NCBI RefSeq assembly: GCF_030272615.1
Contig: NW_026729316.1
Location: 27,501 to 91,500 of the forward strand
DNA length: 64,000 nucleotides
Direction: 5' to 3'
From: Cryptomeria japonica
Lineage: Eukaryota > Streptophyta > Pinopsida > Cupressales > Cupressaceae
Part shown: positions 33,993 through 44,210 of the stretch, in pieces
Position numbering within the stretch: the first letter of the stretch is position 1
Layout: each line of letters opens with the position of its first letter
Notes under the pieces: model-generated
The model's database searches: none
The model's input: the letters and a program-made list of their open reading frames with translations, nothing else
What the model was told of the DNA's origin: nothing
Position numbers and translations under genes: made by a program

Positions 33993-34747
33993 GCTGGTGG
34001 CTCTTCTTCTGACTATGGCACTGAATCTGCAAAAACTTGGCTGGAATTGGTTCTTAAACTAGAGGATCTAAAACTGGTAGATCTGCATCGGGATATGGAA
34101 CTACAGTAACAAGCAGAGAAATACGCACTTGCTCTCATAATACGATGTATTCTTCGGTGCTTCGATGGGAGTATCTGAATTCTGCACCGTTCACCTCCTA
34201 CGGCCCCACTTCAATTACTACACTAAGACAAGCACCCCAACCCTTCGTGTTAGACCAACTCCCGTCCACCGCCTTGCTCTTTGGTCCCGATTGGATTGAA
34301 TCAATGCATTCCTGCGGGAAACGGAGACTCCAAACCCACCGAACTGAGCCGAACACCGCCCTATTCTTATTCATTCCAGAGAGACTACTACTGGAGATAC
34401 ACCTGACCATACCGACCAAGGGTAAATCAGGGACTTGCATATATTGTCCATGTAGTTTTGGAACGGAAGGGTTAGATGCGACGGGCCCATGTATGGATTG
34501 GATGGGGATTGGCTAAGGATGGATTGGAGGCGTAGTCATCGCATAAATCGGAGGCATAGTCATGGGCCGCAGATCAGAGGTTTTGGAATTGGCCATGTGG
34601 ACTCAAACGGAAACTGGTGGTGGCTCAACTGCTAGCTTTTAAACGGGCTATAGCACTGGCCTGCATTTAGCTCTGCCCCCCCCGAAAGGTTCTCCATTGA
34701 AAACTGCTGGTGGTGGTTATGGATCCAGATCTGTAACTCGATATTAA
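33993..34747 (+). pseudogene. longest AGY-type relic, interrupted by TAA codons
   Basis: From 33993 one phase reads AGGSSSDYGTESAKTW. After a frame change, the phase of 34058-34747 (230 codons) starts TRGSKTGRSASGYGTTVTSR, then 34145-34516 has a non-repetitive middle. It continues past TAA at 34514 and 34544 with TQTETGGGSTASF, a TAA at 34640, TGYSTGLHLALPPPKGS and TAGGGYGSRSVTRY, ending at TAA 34745. Only four stops in 230 codons, all TAA. The middle segment is not repeat-like and may be an insertion. Two TAA codons are followed by ACN (34640 and 34745), as is one just upstream at 34055. No family is firmly identified. Confidence 0.4.
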
Positions 34748-35037
34748 ACCCCTAGAAGAATAAAGCTGGAACTGGCAAGGATGAGTAACAGAGGCATTGC
34801 CTTTAGGTGCCAGTCAATCAGCGTGTATCAGAGGGAGCACGAGGAGGAAAGACAGGGGGAAAAGGGGAACCAGAGGTGGGCGCTAGAGGGACAGGACCAA
34901 ACATAGGAAAGCAGGAGCCCCTACTTATATAAGGGGACTAGAGCATGGGGAAGCAAGAGCACAATCAACTAGAGCATAGGTAGTTGACCTCACATATTCG
35001 AATCCGGATCCTTCAGGTCCGCAGCCCTCTTCGAGAT

Positions 35038-35862
35038 TTATACCCAGTACCGCCAGTAGCATGGTAGAGAGGCAAGGGTAGCACCCGCAGAAGCAGTAGA
35101 TAAGGTTGCAGGTGGCAGAGTGAATGGCAAAGATGGCAGAGGCAGTTGACTCAGCCAGTTGCCCCATCCATTTGAGTTCACCCAGCTGTATCCCCGAGAT
35201 CCACCAGTAGCAAGGGCATAGGCACCGGGGACAAGCGGTAGAGACAGTAACACAGTGAGCACTATACCCTGTCCTTGTTCCCCCAACGTAGCCACGTGTT
35301 CTCCTCTGTTGGGTTCCGTTGTCCGCTCCAACTTGAGACGAATAGGGGGTGTTCCGCTGACTGGTGTTTGTTCCCAATATTCTGAAGTAGCGTTGTTCCG
35401 TTCACTCGATCCTCCAACAGCAGAAAGAGATCGAAAACCCCCTTATTATTTGAATGGGGTATAAGGGGGTAAAGATCCGGCTTCAGTCAATCCACCAGCA
35501 AAGTTCTCGGCTGGTATGGGCCCCGTGGCACCCTTTATATAAATAGGGGAGCCAGATTATTCTATTCCAGATCGTGGTCCATATTATGATGCTGGTAGAG
35601 ATTATGATGCTGGTAGAGATTATGATGCTCGTCAGCGCCTTCGTAATCCATTTCCAGATCCAGAAGGAGCCATAGCAAAGGTTGCAAGGGTATAGGACAC
35701 GGGAGCAGGGGCAGTAGGATATACACCAAAAGTAGAGGTAGAAACAGCAGAGGTATAAGCATTTCAGCCGCAGATCCAAAAGCTGATTCTCGTGATCGGG
35801 GTGAGGAAGCAGAGCCAAGGGTAGCTGGAGCAGAGACAGGACCAGCATACCTGTTCCGACTT
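35038..35862 (-). pseudogene. AGY-type relic on the minus strand with tandem TAA-containing repeat
   Basis: From about 35862 the minus strand reads YAGPVSAPATLGSAS and ESAFGSAAEM. After a frame change at about 35755, a single phase down to 35038 reads TSAVSTSTFGVYPTAPAPVS, YTLATFAMAPSGSG, three tandem copies of a unit ending in A-S-TAA, SGSPIYIKGATGPIPAENFA, TAA TAA, SAVGGSSERNNATSEYWEQT, GAYALATGGSRGYSWVNSNG and ATLSTASAGATLAS. Stops are one TGA and otherwise TAA. Composition matches the other relics. Stop density is near chance, so open-frame evidence is weak; the amino-acid pattern is the argument. Confidence 0.4.
35583..35633 (+). repeat. 18-bp tandem repeat, about 2.8 copies
   Basis: The unit ATTATGATGCTGGTAGAG starts at 35583, 35601 and 35619, the last truncated and altered. 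It lies inside the relic at 35038-35862 and supplies its tandem in-frame TAA codons on the minus strand. Confidence 0.95.
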
Positions 35863-35869
35863 CTGAAAC

Positions 35870-37580
35870 ATCCTCAGTGTTCCAACTTTACGCACATGCA
35901 CCACTCGATACGAGATGAAGGAGCTATAGACGCCCTCTACTCACGCTGGCTTCGGCCTTAAATTGGTTAGTCTCGGAAGGAATAAGTAAGTAACTTAGGT
36001 ACGTTAAGTGACCCGACCGACATAGGAGGTCGAGGTACGTTAAGCGAGAGGCTATATTCTTTTCCTAAGATACGTATATAAGGTGAACTAAGGAGGAAAC
36101 ACCACACACCCACCTACTTCTATAAGTGTTGATCAATACTTATAACTAACTCAGTAGTAGGGGCTTGGCACTTTTCCGGAGACAAGCCCTTATCTTGCTT
36201 GTTTGTGCTGTAACTCGATAACTCATTTATTAACTATTTCATTCCTCTTCGGTTAATCAAGGCCCCTGATGCCTGATCAGCCTTCTCTTGCGAGCCCTCT
36301 TTACCCAGCAGCCCACTATCCGATTCCCGTTCGGACTAACCAACTTAAGGAACGCAGAAAGCGTCCACCCACCTATTTAGATTAGATTGATTGGGCCCAC
36401 ATTTAGTTAGTTCTTTTCCCTCCCTTCTATCCCGATGCGCCCAGCGGGACCTCGAGTTAACTATGGGGCGGCTGTATTCACCGACCGATGATGCTTAGGT
36501 AGGTGTACTTTGGCCTTTCCCGAATCGGCTTCCTCAAAGTTATTACCACCGTCTATTGTCTCGGGCGAGATGCGCTCCCAAACTGTATCTTACCGACCGA
36601 TAGCCTAGCCACCCACCCTTATTTAGTTGTTCGGTTCGTTAACTTCGTTCGGTCACGTAGTTCACTTAGAAGGCAAGGGTTCCGAAGTCAGACTGACGGT
36701 ACTCCGTCAGGGTTACTACTTTATTTCCTTCAATAAGTACAGGAACGATAAAGGCGTGGTGGCCCACCTATGGCCAAGCCCACCAATAATGGGGGGTAGG
36801 GAGTCCAGCAATCATAGATAGGTACTACTCCTACCCATCGAAATACATTCCAGTAGGTCTCGTAGTTATCGAATAGGTATCATCATTTTCCAGCCATTCC
36901 GAGTTAGTGAGCCGTATCCGGTTAGGGCACTTGATTGAGTATGACTGCCGGGAGAGAAAGGAACGTAAGGCGTAACCTATTTCTACATAAAGTGGAAAAG
37001 GAGCGCTTGAAAGTTGATCGAAAAGGAAGCAGATGAAGTAGAGCCGGTTCGGAGCGTTTTAGATTACCCCTTCGATAATGTTCGTTTAGCGGCGGTGTGC
37101 CACGAGCCCCGGTCCAACATAGGGGGACAGCCATCCCGATCAACTTTAGAATATCTTCTGCCCTTCTCACTTCTCTCCACCATTGTGATAAATCTACCTC
37201 ACAAACAAGAAGCAAGATGGACCCTTCCCCTCTTCAGACGAAGTGTTTCACGTGCTGGCTGGGCCCATCCGGTTGGATTTTGATAGAGACCCCTATTTTG
37301 TTTCTGTGTTTTTCCAAAATGCGTAAGGGTAGGAAGCAGTACCCACACCATCCAGAAGTGTAGCTCATTCCATCGACCCGGTGAATAAGCGTACTTCCTC
37401 TCTTCCCTACACATGAAATTCATTTCGGCAGACAGCGAGCGAGGCATAGGCCGTAGGAAGGTGACAGGTAACGGCAGGCAACAGCATGCTTTCTTTATAG
37501 ATAGCCCCCAATTTAGCACCCCTCAAGTGCAGAGGTGAGAATAGGAGAAGAGTGAACCCGGCCCACTCTTCAAGCTGAAA
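35870..37580. other. repeat-poor block, no gene recognised
   Basis: Family A words are nearly absent. An open frame at 37014-37283 and another at 36503-36736 have no recognisable similarity. GTACGTTAAG occurs twice near 36010-36045 (GGTACGTTAAGTGA and GGTACGTTAAGCGA). Confidence 0.55.
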
Positions 37581-37583
37581 TAA

Positions 37584-37733
37584 TCGGGGACTAGCACTGG
37601 TTCTGAAATTGGCTGTGGGACTGACTCTTGCTCTGGCTTTAGACCTAGATCTTAAACCGGTCCGACGGAGGAATATGGCGCAATGGCGAGTAAACCGTGC
37701 TAGCGCTACGAAGCTTTAGCTGCACCCGCGTAG
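37584..37733 (+). pseudogene. short AGY-type relic
   Basis: A single phase reads SGTSTGSEIGCGTDSCSGF, RPRS, TAA, TGPTEEYGAMASKPC, TAG, RYEALAAPA, TAG. The first interruption is TAA followed by ACC-GGT, the same context as in other relics. No other gene signal. Confidence 0.4.
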
Positions 37734-37739
37734 AAGATA

Positions 37740-40700
37740 TCGATCTTTTTTCGAGGGCCCCGGCCGGTAGTCGGCCCGGTTTCAATTCTCGCCGTTGTTG
37801 AATCGATCTCTATTCTGGAGAATCGATCTCGAACCTTCATCTCCCACCAATATTAGCCGGGCAAACCCCCGGCGGAACTATATCTCCCACCCGTCCCCAA
37901 GCCTATGCCCCCCATGCAGGGTGGGTGGGTATAGGGCTAGACAATAATAGAATAATAGGGCTCGATTCTATACGTAACATGCCCACGGTTCATCGGGAGG
38001 GAACAATAGGGCTATACCTCCCACCCAACTATCTCCTCCCGGCCTGGCGAATAGTAGGGGAGATACCGACTACCGGCTAGAATGGTAGGGGCCCGGGCAT
38101 GCAGGGTGGGTGGAAAGTGACGCGGGGGACTTATCCAACGGCATCTACCGGGCAAGATAGAGAACCCTCCCGCAATAACAATCCCTCTGCATGCACCGGA
38201 AGGCCGAAGGTACTTAGTTGGCGGGAAGGTTAATATATTTGCTTATTCTAGCAGGTTAATATTGAATTAGAGGTAGATTAATTGTGGGAGGCCCCTCTCC
38301 TTTCGCCCCCCTACCATTCCCCCCCACCCTAGGGGGGTAGGGCTACCCCGGCACTCAACTCAACTGCCCTACTCAACTATAGTAGAGGGGGGGTTGCGGG
38401 GGGTTCAATAGGGCTATAGCCCCCTGCATGCAGGGTGGGGGGGGACTCGATAGCTATAGATTAATGAAGATAGGCTATGGCGAGATTCCACACCCACCAT
38501 TATATACGTGATACCCCGTCTATAGCTATAGTAGGGAAGACCAGTGCTCCGTTGTCTCACGTCCAGCCCCTACTATAACTAGTGCCGGGGTGGGGGCCCT
38601 CCTTTCTTGTAGGGTTTCTAGAGAGAGATAGTAGCAGTGGGGTGAGTATACGGACATAGTAGCAGTGTCTAAAGTCTTTTCAGTGAGAGAGTATCTCCGC
38701 CCCGCTATTCGTGCTTGTCCGATGAGAGGACCGGTGGTGGTCTGGGCGGAGGTGTCTCTGGTAGTTCTGGCCAATCCGACTCACCTAACTCCTCAGGTGA
38801 ATCACTTCCTTCTGCAGTGCTCTGTTCCCCTGGCTCTTTCATCGACGCCCTGCGTCTCGTCCAAGTATGCTGCGTTCAATAACCGGTAATTCGTCCTGTA
38901 AAAGGAGGAGTCTTTAACTGGAGAGGACGGGCTGCGCCGGCTGAGAAGGGGAGTTTGAGTCTGAGCCCCCACGAATGAATCTCGGTTCTGCTTAAAGAAG
39001 AGTATTCTCTCGTGTGGGGTAGCTGCGAGTCGTCCATGCTTGATCAGTTGCCGCGAACCGGGGTTTCATCAATGTGAAAGTGACCAATTCTCTAGCACTA
39101 ACTCTAGAACTTCCACTAGAACGTCGAACAGCTCTAGCGGAACGCTCTAGAACGTCGAACAGCTCTAGCGGAACGCTCTAGCTCTAGCGGAACGCTCTAG
39201 CTCTAGCACTAGCTCTAGAACTTCCACTAGAACGTCGAATATAGTTGCACGGCGTCCATCCTCCATGGGCTATTCTGTTCGGCCCTTCCGAAAATGAAGC
39301 CTTCCCCCCACCCCGATCCCTTCTAGTCAAGATAAAATATCCGTTCCCCTTTCCCTCCCCCTCACTATAAGCCCCAGCCCCACCCCAGCTACAGTTGCTA
39401 CCCCTCACTAGAACTGTAGCTGGGAACGGCCCTTTTTCATCTTATTCCCTTCCTTCCCCAGCCCGGGCCTCCCACCGGGGTGGGTGGAGGAGATAGGCGG
39501 AATGGGAATAAAGAGTTTAGTATGCCTCGGAGATGAGATTCCTATTCCCCGGCACGTTGAGGCTTACCGGGAGGGGAAATAGGGGAAGGGTTGATCTCAC
39601 CCACTATCCACTTCGAGCAGGTAAGATGAGGTTAGTTCCCCCATGCCGTGGCCCTCGGGAACTCCTCTTCTTTCTCGCTCCTCCCCCCCACCCTTTCACA
39701 TCGACAACTAAAGTATTGCTTTGGGTGGGGTAGAAAGCGTGGTTAGTTGTTTCTCGGATGCTGGGACAGAAGAATAGTTTTGTTTCAGATGCATGAGGTG
39801 GGCAGTCAGTCTCAGATAGAGGTGCGGAGCGGTATCTTATTTACGTATTACCGAACCATACCATGCCATTCATTAGAGCCAAACTGAAATGCATCCGAGC
39901 CTGAAACCGGTGCATTCGAGCTATCACTCCCGCCCAGTTCGTTCGTGCCAATTATAGCCAGCCCGGCCTATAGTTTCTGAAGGCAGATTCTATACGAATT
40001 AGACCCCCCACCCATCCCCACATTTGGCAACCATCGAGCCGGGAGGGAGTTCTAGTTGGCCCAACCACTATTTCTTCTTCCCAAAACTAGACCATCCCAC
40101 CCATCCCAACCTTACCTCCCTTAGGGTGGGAGGTTCTAGTAGGGTTGGGTGGGAGGCTACTATAGTTACCGGTGGGAGGTTCTAGTAGGGTTGGGTGGGG
40201 GGTTTACGTTTCCTCCCGGCATGTTACGTAGAAAATGTGTGGATCAACTAATAGAGGAACAGGATTCGAGGAATCGACATAGGAGCGAGCAGTCGAGCTA
40301 CCGCATTGGCTGAACATCCCTCGCCCCCGGGGAATCACTACTACTTTCAAATGTTTGTTCGTTCCACGCTCAAGACAGAAAGGAAGAGCTTTCTCGCTTC
40401 AGTCGACCAATCAGAACAAGGGATGGCTGCCCAACTATTGAAACAACCGGGTGCAGTTCGCTAGCAAGCCACATCTCTATTTCTTCCAATTGTTCCTTTT
40501 GCCGGGGCCTTGAGTTCAGATTATCTCCCTCTGAAGACTGCTTACGAATGGTTCAGTAACTCGACCGGCGGGAGAGGAAGGAAGGCCCAGCTTGTCATTA
40601 TCATTTCAATGGCTCGGATTGTTGGGTGATAGAAAGGGTTGCAAAAGCACTGCCCTTAATCCTCTCCTTTAAGTCGCTGGTTCGATCCTGTTTGCAAAAC

Positions 40701-42500
40701 AAGTCCATGATGGCTGCAGTTGGGCATTGCTTGAATGAACGGTAGGGCCACAGAGGGAGAGATCGGAGGTTCCATGAAGCCGGTTGGTTCGTACCTACTC
40801 CCCATGCATACCAGGATTGACAAGTGTTGTTTCGGGCCGGGATCTCCGGAAGGGAAGCTCCGGGCATAGCAGAGCATAGCAGAAGGCCATCAGTGACTTA
40901 CTTAGCTCCTTTTCTTTCTTTAATAAGTCCCTCTCCTTGAAGACCTCGACCCAGTTCCAGAGCTTGGGGCCCCAACTTCGAGAAATAAAGCTAGCGCCCG
41001 AGAGTTTCTATTACTACTATAAGATGCGGGCGGATATCCCTAAGGCCCAGAGGGAAGAATGACAGAATGTGCCGGAGACGAACTGTGTAACTCATCCTGT
41101 AGCTTCTGGGGCGATTCATCGGAGGTCGACCTGCCATTATGGCTTTTAAGCACGCACCCGATCGTTTGGAAGTGACTTAGTGTTGGGGCAGACTTAGCTC
41201 GAGTGACTTCGGAAATGGCTGATGTTTCAAGGCCTGCCTTCGGATGGAGAGATTGAGTCGAGGATGTGATGTTGTGCCTTCGGAAGGAAGGGTCGACTGA
41301 AAGCCATCCCTTGTATTGTGTTGGGGCATTTAAAGGTATTAACCCCCCGGAAGCCCATCCCCACACGATGAGAAGGGAATCTTCTCGATGAGAGCTGGCA
41401 CTCGACTGACAAGAAAACAAACATATCTTCCAATCTCCGGAACCAGGTTCGGATGCGAAAGCAATGATCGTTAATCCTACTAGAATATCTGGAGTTTTTA
41501 TCCCCCCACTATAGAAAGTATAGCAAGCTGATTAATTCCCCTTCCTCCTCCCACCCACCCCAAGGGCCTATCTGGCAGTCGAGTGCCCTCGCGGGGAGCC
41601 TGCAGAGGTTTCAAAATCGAGGGTGTATTGGTTGACTCACCCGAGAGCACTTCGATTCGTTTCAATCTCGGGTGTATTGCTAACCTGGGCAACTATGCCC
41701 CCCGGTTCATCAGGGGTGGGTGGCTATAGTGGGGAGTCCCACCCTGCTTCCCCGGCTATAGATTGCCCCACAGTCGTATAGATGCTTCCGCCCTTACAAT
41801 CTATAGGGGTCGAAGTTGAAATCGCCAGATTATATACGTAACATGCCTATGCAACTATATCCACCAATAGATCGATATGCAGTTTTTATTAGAGATCCCC
41901 CTACTATTCTAAAGGGGCAGAACTTTTCCCATAGAATTGTAGGGCGGATCGAGCGAGAGCGACCAAGAAATGCTGGGTTTGTAGCCCACATCCGACGGAG
42001 TTCAGTACAATACCGGCATGGTGGTGCTGCGAGGTCACATAAAATGATTTCCTGTTGATAATAGAAAGTTTTCGTTTTTTCCATCCGTTCCGTATCCACT
42101 TTTGCAAAGTCGGGCAATTCTTAATTAATCAGTTCATGTGTGTGGGGCTGGCAATTAATCAGCTTGCTACAGGGGGCATAGTTGCCTGCTAGAATACGCT
42201 ACAATAACCCAACCGGCATCGCCCCGTAGGGCCCTTAGAATAGTAGGGGCCCACCCAACATTTAGTAGGGGCCCTCCCACCCAACTATTGCTTCCCACCC
42301 ACCCTGCATTGAGAAGGAACCCACCCACCTACACGAAATTAGCTCGCTAGGCCTTTCCAAATAGTAGGGGCCCCCAGCCCCCGCCCAATTCGGCTGGGGG
42401 TAGGGTAGGGAATCAGTGAATTAATTAGCTTGCTAGAATACGCCCCCTACTATTTTGAGGGTAGTTGCTAGAATAAGCTAGAGTAAGCCCCGGCTCTTCC
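37740..42500. other. alternating repeat-dense and repeat-poor spacer, no gene recognised
   Basis: Repeat-dense parts: 37.8-38.6, 39.3-39.8, 39.9-40.25 and 41.5-42.5 kb. Repeat-poor parts: 38.6-39.1 and 40.25-41.45 kb. A direct repeat of GGTGGGAGGTTCTAGTAGGG plus TTGGGTGGG sits near 40134-40160 and 40171-40200. Frames at 38665-38889 (plus) and 41040-41420 (minus, 126 codons) are not recognised. Confidence 0.55.
39090..39240 (+). repeat. complex tandem array of CTCTAGC/GAACG words
   Basis: Sub-units AGCTCTAGCGGAACGCTCTA, GAACGTCGAAC and CTCTAGCACTA are repeated and shuffled across about 150 bp. The block TCTAGAACTTCCACTAGAAC followed by GTCGAA occurs at both ends (about 39104 and 39213). The array contains XbaI-like TCTAGA and the near-palindrome GGAACGCTCTAG. 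Confidence 0.9.
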
Positions 42501-42512
42501 ACCCACCCCTAG

Positions 42513-42860
42513 CCTGAATCCGCTAGACTTGGATCTCCAATAGATGGACTTGGCTCTGCTACTACTGCCTCTGCCTATGTATCGGACCATGCCTTTGCCC
42601 CGGCAACCTCTATTGCCTCCGCCACAGGATATGGATATGCTACTGCAGACTCTGCCACTGATGATAGGACTGCTACTGGCTTATATGTTTCTAGATAAAC
42701 AGGTTCTGAGTCAACGGATGAAACTGTAGCTGGGTCTACTTTAATAGGTTCCGGGTCCCCTACTATCTAGCCGGGGTCAAAAGCTGGTCCTGCCTCTCCT
42801 CCTACTCCCTACGCCTATACCTATGCTATGGGTGGGGGGCCCCTACTATTCTATGGCTAG
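42513..42860 (+). pseudogene. AGY-type relic, 115 codons with two stops
   Basis: One phase reads LGSATTASAYVSDHAFAPAT, SIAS, ATGYGYATADSATDDRTATG, LYVSR, TAA, TGSESTDETVAGSTLIGSGS, TAG, PGSKAGPASPPTPYAYTYAM, then a family A word and a TAG. The second stop lies within a family A word (CCCCTACTATCTAG). The run of Gly-Tyr-Gly, Thr-Ala and Asp-Ser is the closest thing to a multi-unit octapeptide repeat in the window. No start or flanking domain. Confidence 0.45.
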
Positions 42861-42871
42861 TCGCTGTGAGG

Positions 42872-42973
42872 TTACCCACTTTTGTTACGGGCTATCAAAC
42901 AATCTATCGATCTGGAAGGAATGCTGCAGGCTCTGACACTCGAATTGTTAAGCGCTGTTCCGGCATTCTATGA
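42872..42973 (+). pseudogene. AGY-type relic
   Basis: The phase reads LPT, FVTGYQTIYRSGRNAAGSDT, RIVKRCSGIL and ends at TGA. A shifted phase then gives RGVPTSVPTSDGSSKTG to about 43035. It follows the relic at 42513-42860 in the same orientation but a different phase. Confidence 0.4.
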
Positions 42974-43051
42974 TGTTCTAGAAAGAGGAGTTCCAACCAG
43001 TGTACCTACAAGTGATGGTTCTAGTAAAACGGGATAGATAGAGATAGCTCA

Positions 43052-43132
43052 TTACTTATGACCTGGTTGAAGAATCATTGAAGTTGATCCCCCATCCGCG
43101 GAGGTAGAGGCAAAGGTGGTAAAACAAGTGGT
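43052..43132 (-). pseudogene. short AGY-type relic, minus strand
   Basis: 27 codons on the minus strand: TTCFTTFASTSADGGSTSM, then ILQPGHK and TAA. It is inverted relative to its neighbours at 42.5-43.0 and 43.3-43.5 kb. Confidence 0.35.
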
Positions 43133-43307
43133 GGATTCTCCTACGGCATGGCCAGGAGTTTCATCCATTATACGAGCAGGTAAGCCGGACCTTAACCAAC
43201 CTACTTTAAGTAGACCAAGTGAAAGCCACACATAATCAACAACTGCTATAGAGACTGGCCCATTGTTTCTTTAGGCTACAGTTTCAATAAATGGGGGGGG
43301 GTAAAAA

Positions 43308-43503
43308 ACTGGTAGTACCTCCACCTTTGTCCTTGATGCTACCATTGTCTTTGCCTTTGGTGTTCCCACCCATGCTCATACCATCCCAGCTCCCCCTGCC
43401 TTTACTCTTATTCGGGACTGAACAAAGTGGTGTCTTAGCCTCAGCCTCTGCCTCTACAGCGAGTGCTACCCATGCCTTCACTGTGGGGTCCACCTTTTTT
43501 TAG
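43308..43503 (+). pseudogene. AGY-type relic with one frameshift
   Basis: The first phase reads TG, STSTFVLDATIVFAFGVPT, HAHTIPAPPAFTLIRD and ends at TGA (43419). The adjacent shifted phase reads VLASASASTASATHAFTVGS and stops at 43501. The two phases together give about 60 residues with the same bias. Confidence 0.4.
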
Positions 43504-43696
43504 CACGTGATCCTCTGGGACTTGAGCGGGATCATCGAGATCGGGAGTAGCGGAGTTGGCAGCATCCGGAGATGAACGTCGACTATTAATCTTCCCCGGA
43601 ATGATGCCCCCCGCAATTAATCAGTCAATTAATCAGCCCGCTAGCCCTTTAGAATGGTAGGGGGCTAGAATAAGGAATTCTAGTTCTGCAGGGGGG

Positions 43697-44150
43697 GTGG
43701 CCCTTAACCCCCCACCCATCCCCACACACGCGGAGGCCCTCTATTCTATTGTTGTGCCGAGATGGAGAGGAGCCACCTCAGACCCCTGCCCGCACGAAAA
43801 AGGATCAGACCCCTGCCCGCACGAAAAAGGATCCCTCCCCGCAAAAGTAATTGTTCGGGGCTCACCCCGAAGCACAGCTGTTTGGGTTCCCCGGAACTAT
43901 AGTTTACCACCCGGTCAAAGGGTTCGTGCACATTGGACACTGGTGCATCCAGCTCCCAGTTACTCCTCCCACCCCGGGACACTATTCCCCATGAACCATA
44001 GGACCAATGTGTTTCGCTGTCGACTCTCCCTCGTCCCTCGGACGAAGGGAGTGATGGGTGCTCTGCCCGTTCGCTGGTTGGAGTCCATCCCGTCAAAATA
44101 CGAATTCCGTAGTTGGGCTTGATGAAAGGTTGGGTATACCTCGCCGCCAC
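43697..44150. other. long open frames on both strands, unidentified
   Basis: The plus strand is open 43697-44122 (141 codons) and the minus strand 43746-44150 (134 codons). Both include the 27-bp tandem. The minus frame begins ARYTQPFIKPNYGIRILTGW, which looks protein-like, but I cannot assign it. There is no evidence which, if either, was ever expressed. Confidence 0.25.
43778..43831 (+). repeat. 27-bp tandem duplication
   Basis: Two exact copies of a unit containing TCAGACCCCTGCCCGCACG and AAAAAGGA, at 43778-43804 and 43805-43831. Confidence 0.97.
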
Positions 44151-44171
44151 TTTAGCCCTTTAAGTATACCC

Positions 44172-44210
44172 ACGCCCCTACGGGGCCTGCTCCGAGAAGA
44201 GCAGTTACGC
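44172..44210 (+). repeat. 39-bp direct repeat, copy 1 (copy 2 at 44254-44292)
   Basis: The copies differ at one base and contain ACGCCCCTACGGGGCCTGCT and AAGAGCAGTTACGC. CCCCTACGGGG is a perfect short palindromic hairpin (CCCC-TAC-GGGG). Spacing is 43 bases. Confidence 0.95.

Noticed and set aside
34198-34440. Minus-strand frame with A-V-D-G-S-W-S...K-G-W-G-A-C, resembling the start of an RNase H domain of a plant non-LTR retroelement
   Set aside because: The distance to the next acidic residue is too short, no later catalytic Asp is seen, and no reverse transcriptase remnant lies nearby. The plus strand of the same segment is also open.
36908-36945. GAGCCGTATCCGG considered as group II domain V
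   Set aside because: No closing 3' strand or tetraloop at the right spacing.
40670-40700. CGCTGGTTCGATCCTG resembling a tRNA T-arm
   Set aside because: No cloverleaf could be completed on either strand.
41040-41420. 126-codon minus-strand frame considered as a gene
   Set aside because: No recognisable motif, no homology by eye, and no supporting neighbour; frames of this length are expected by chance in 64 kb.
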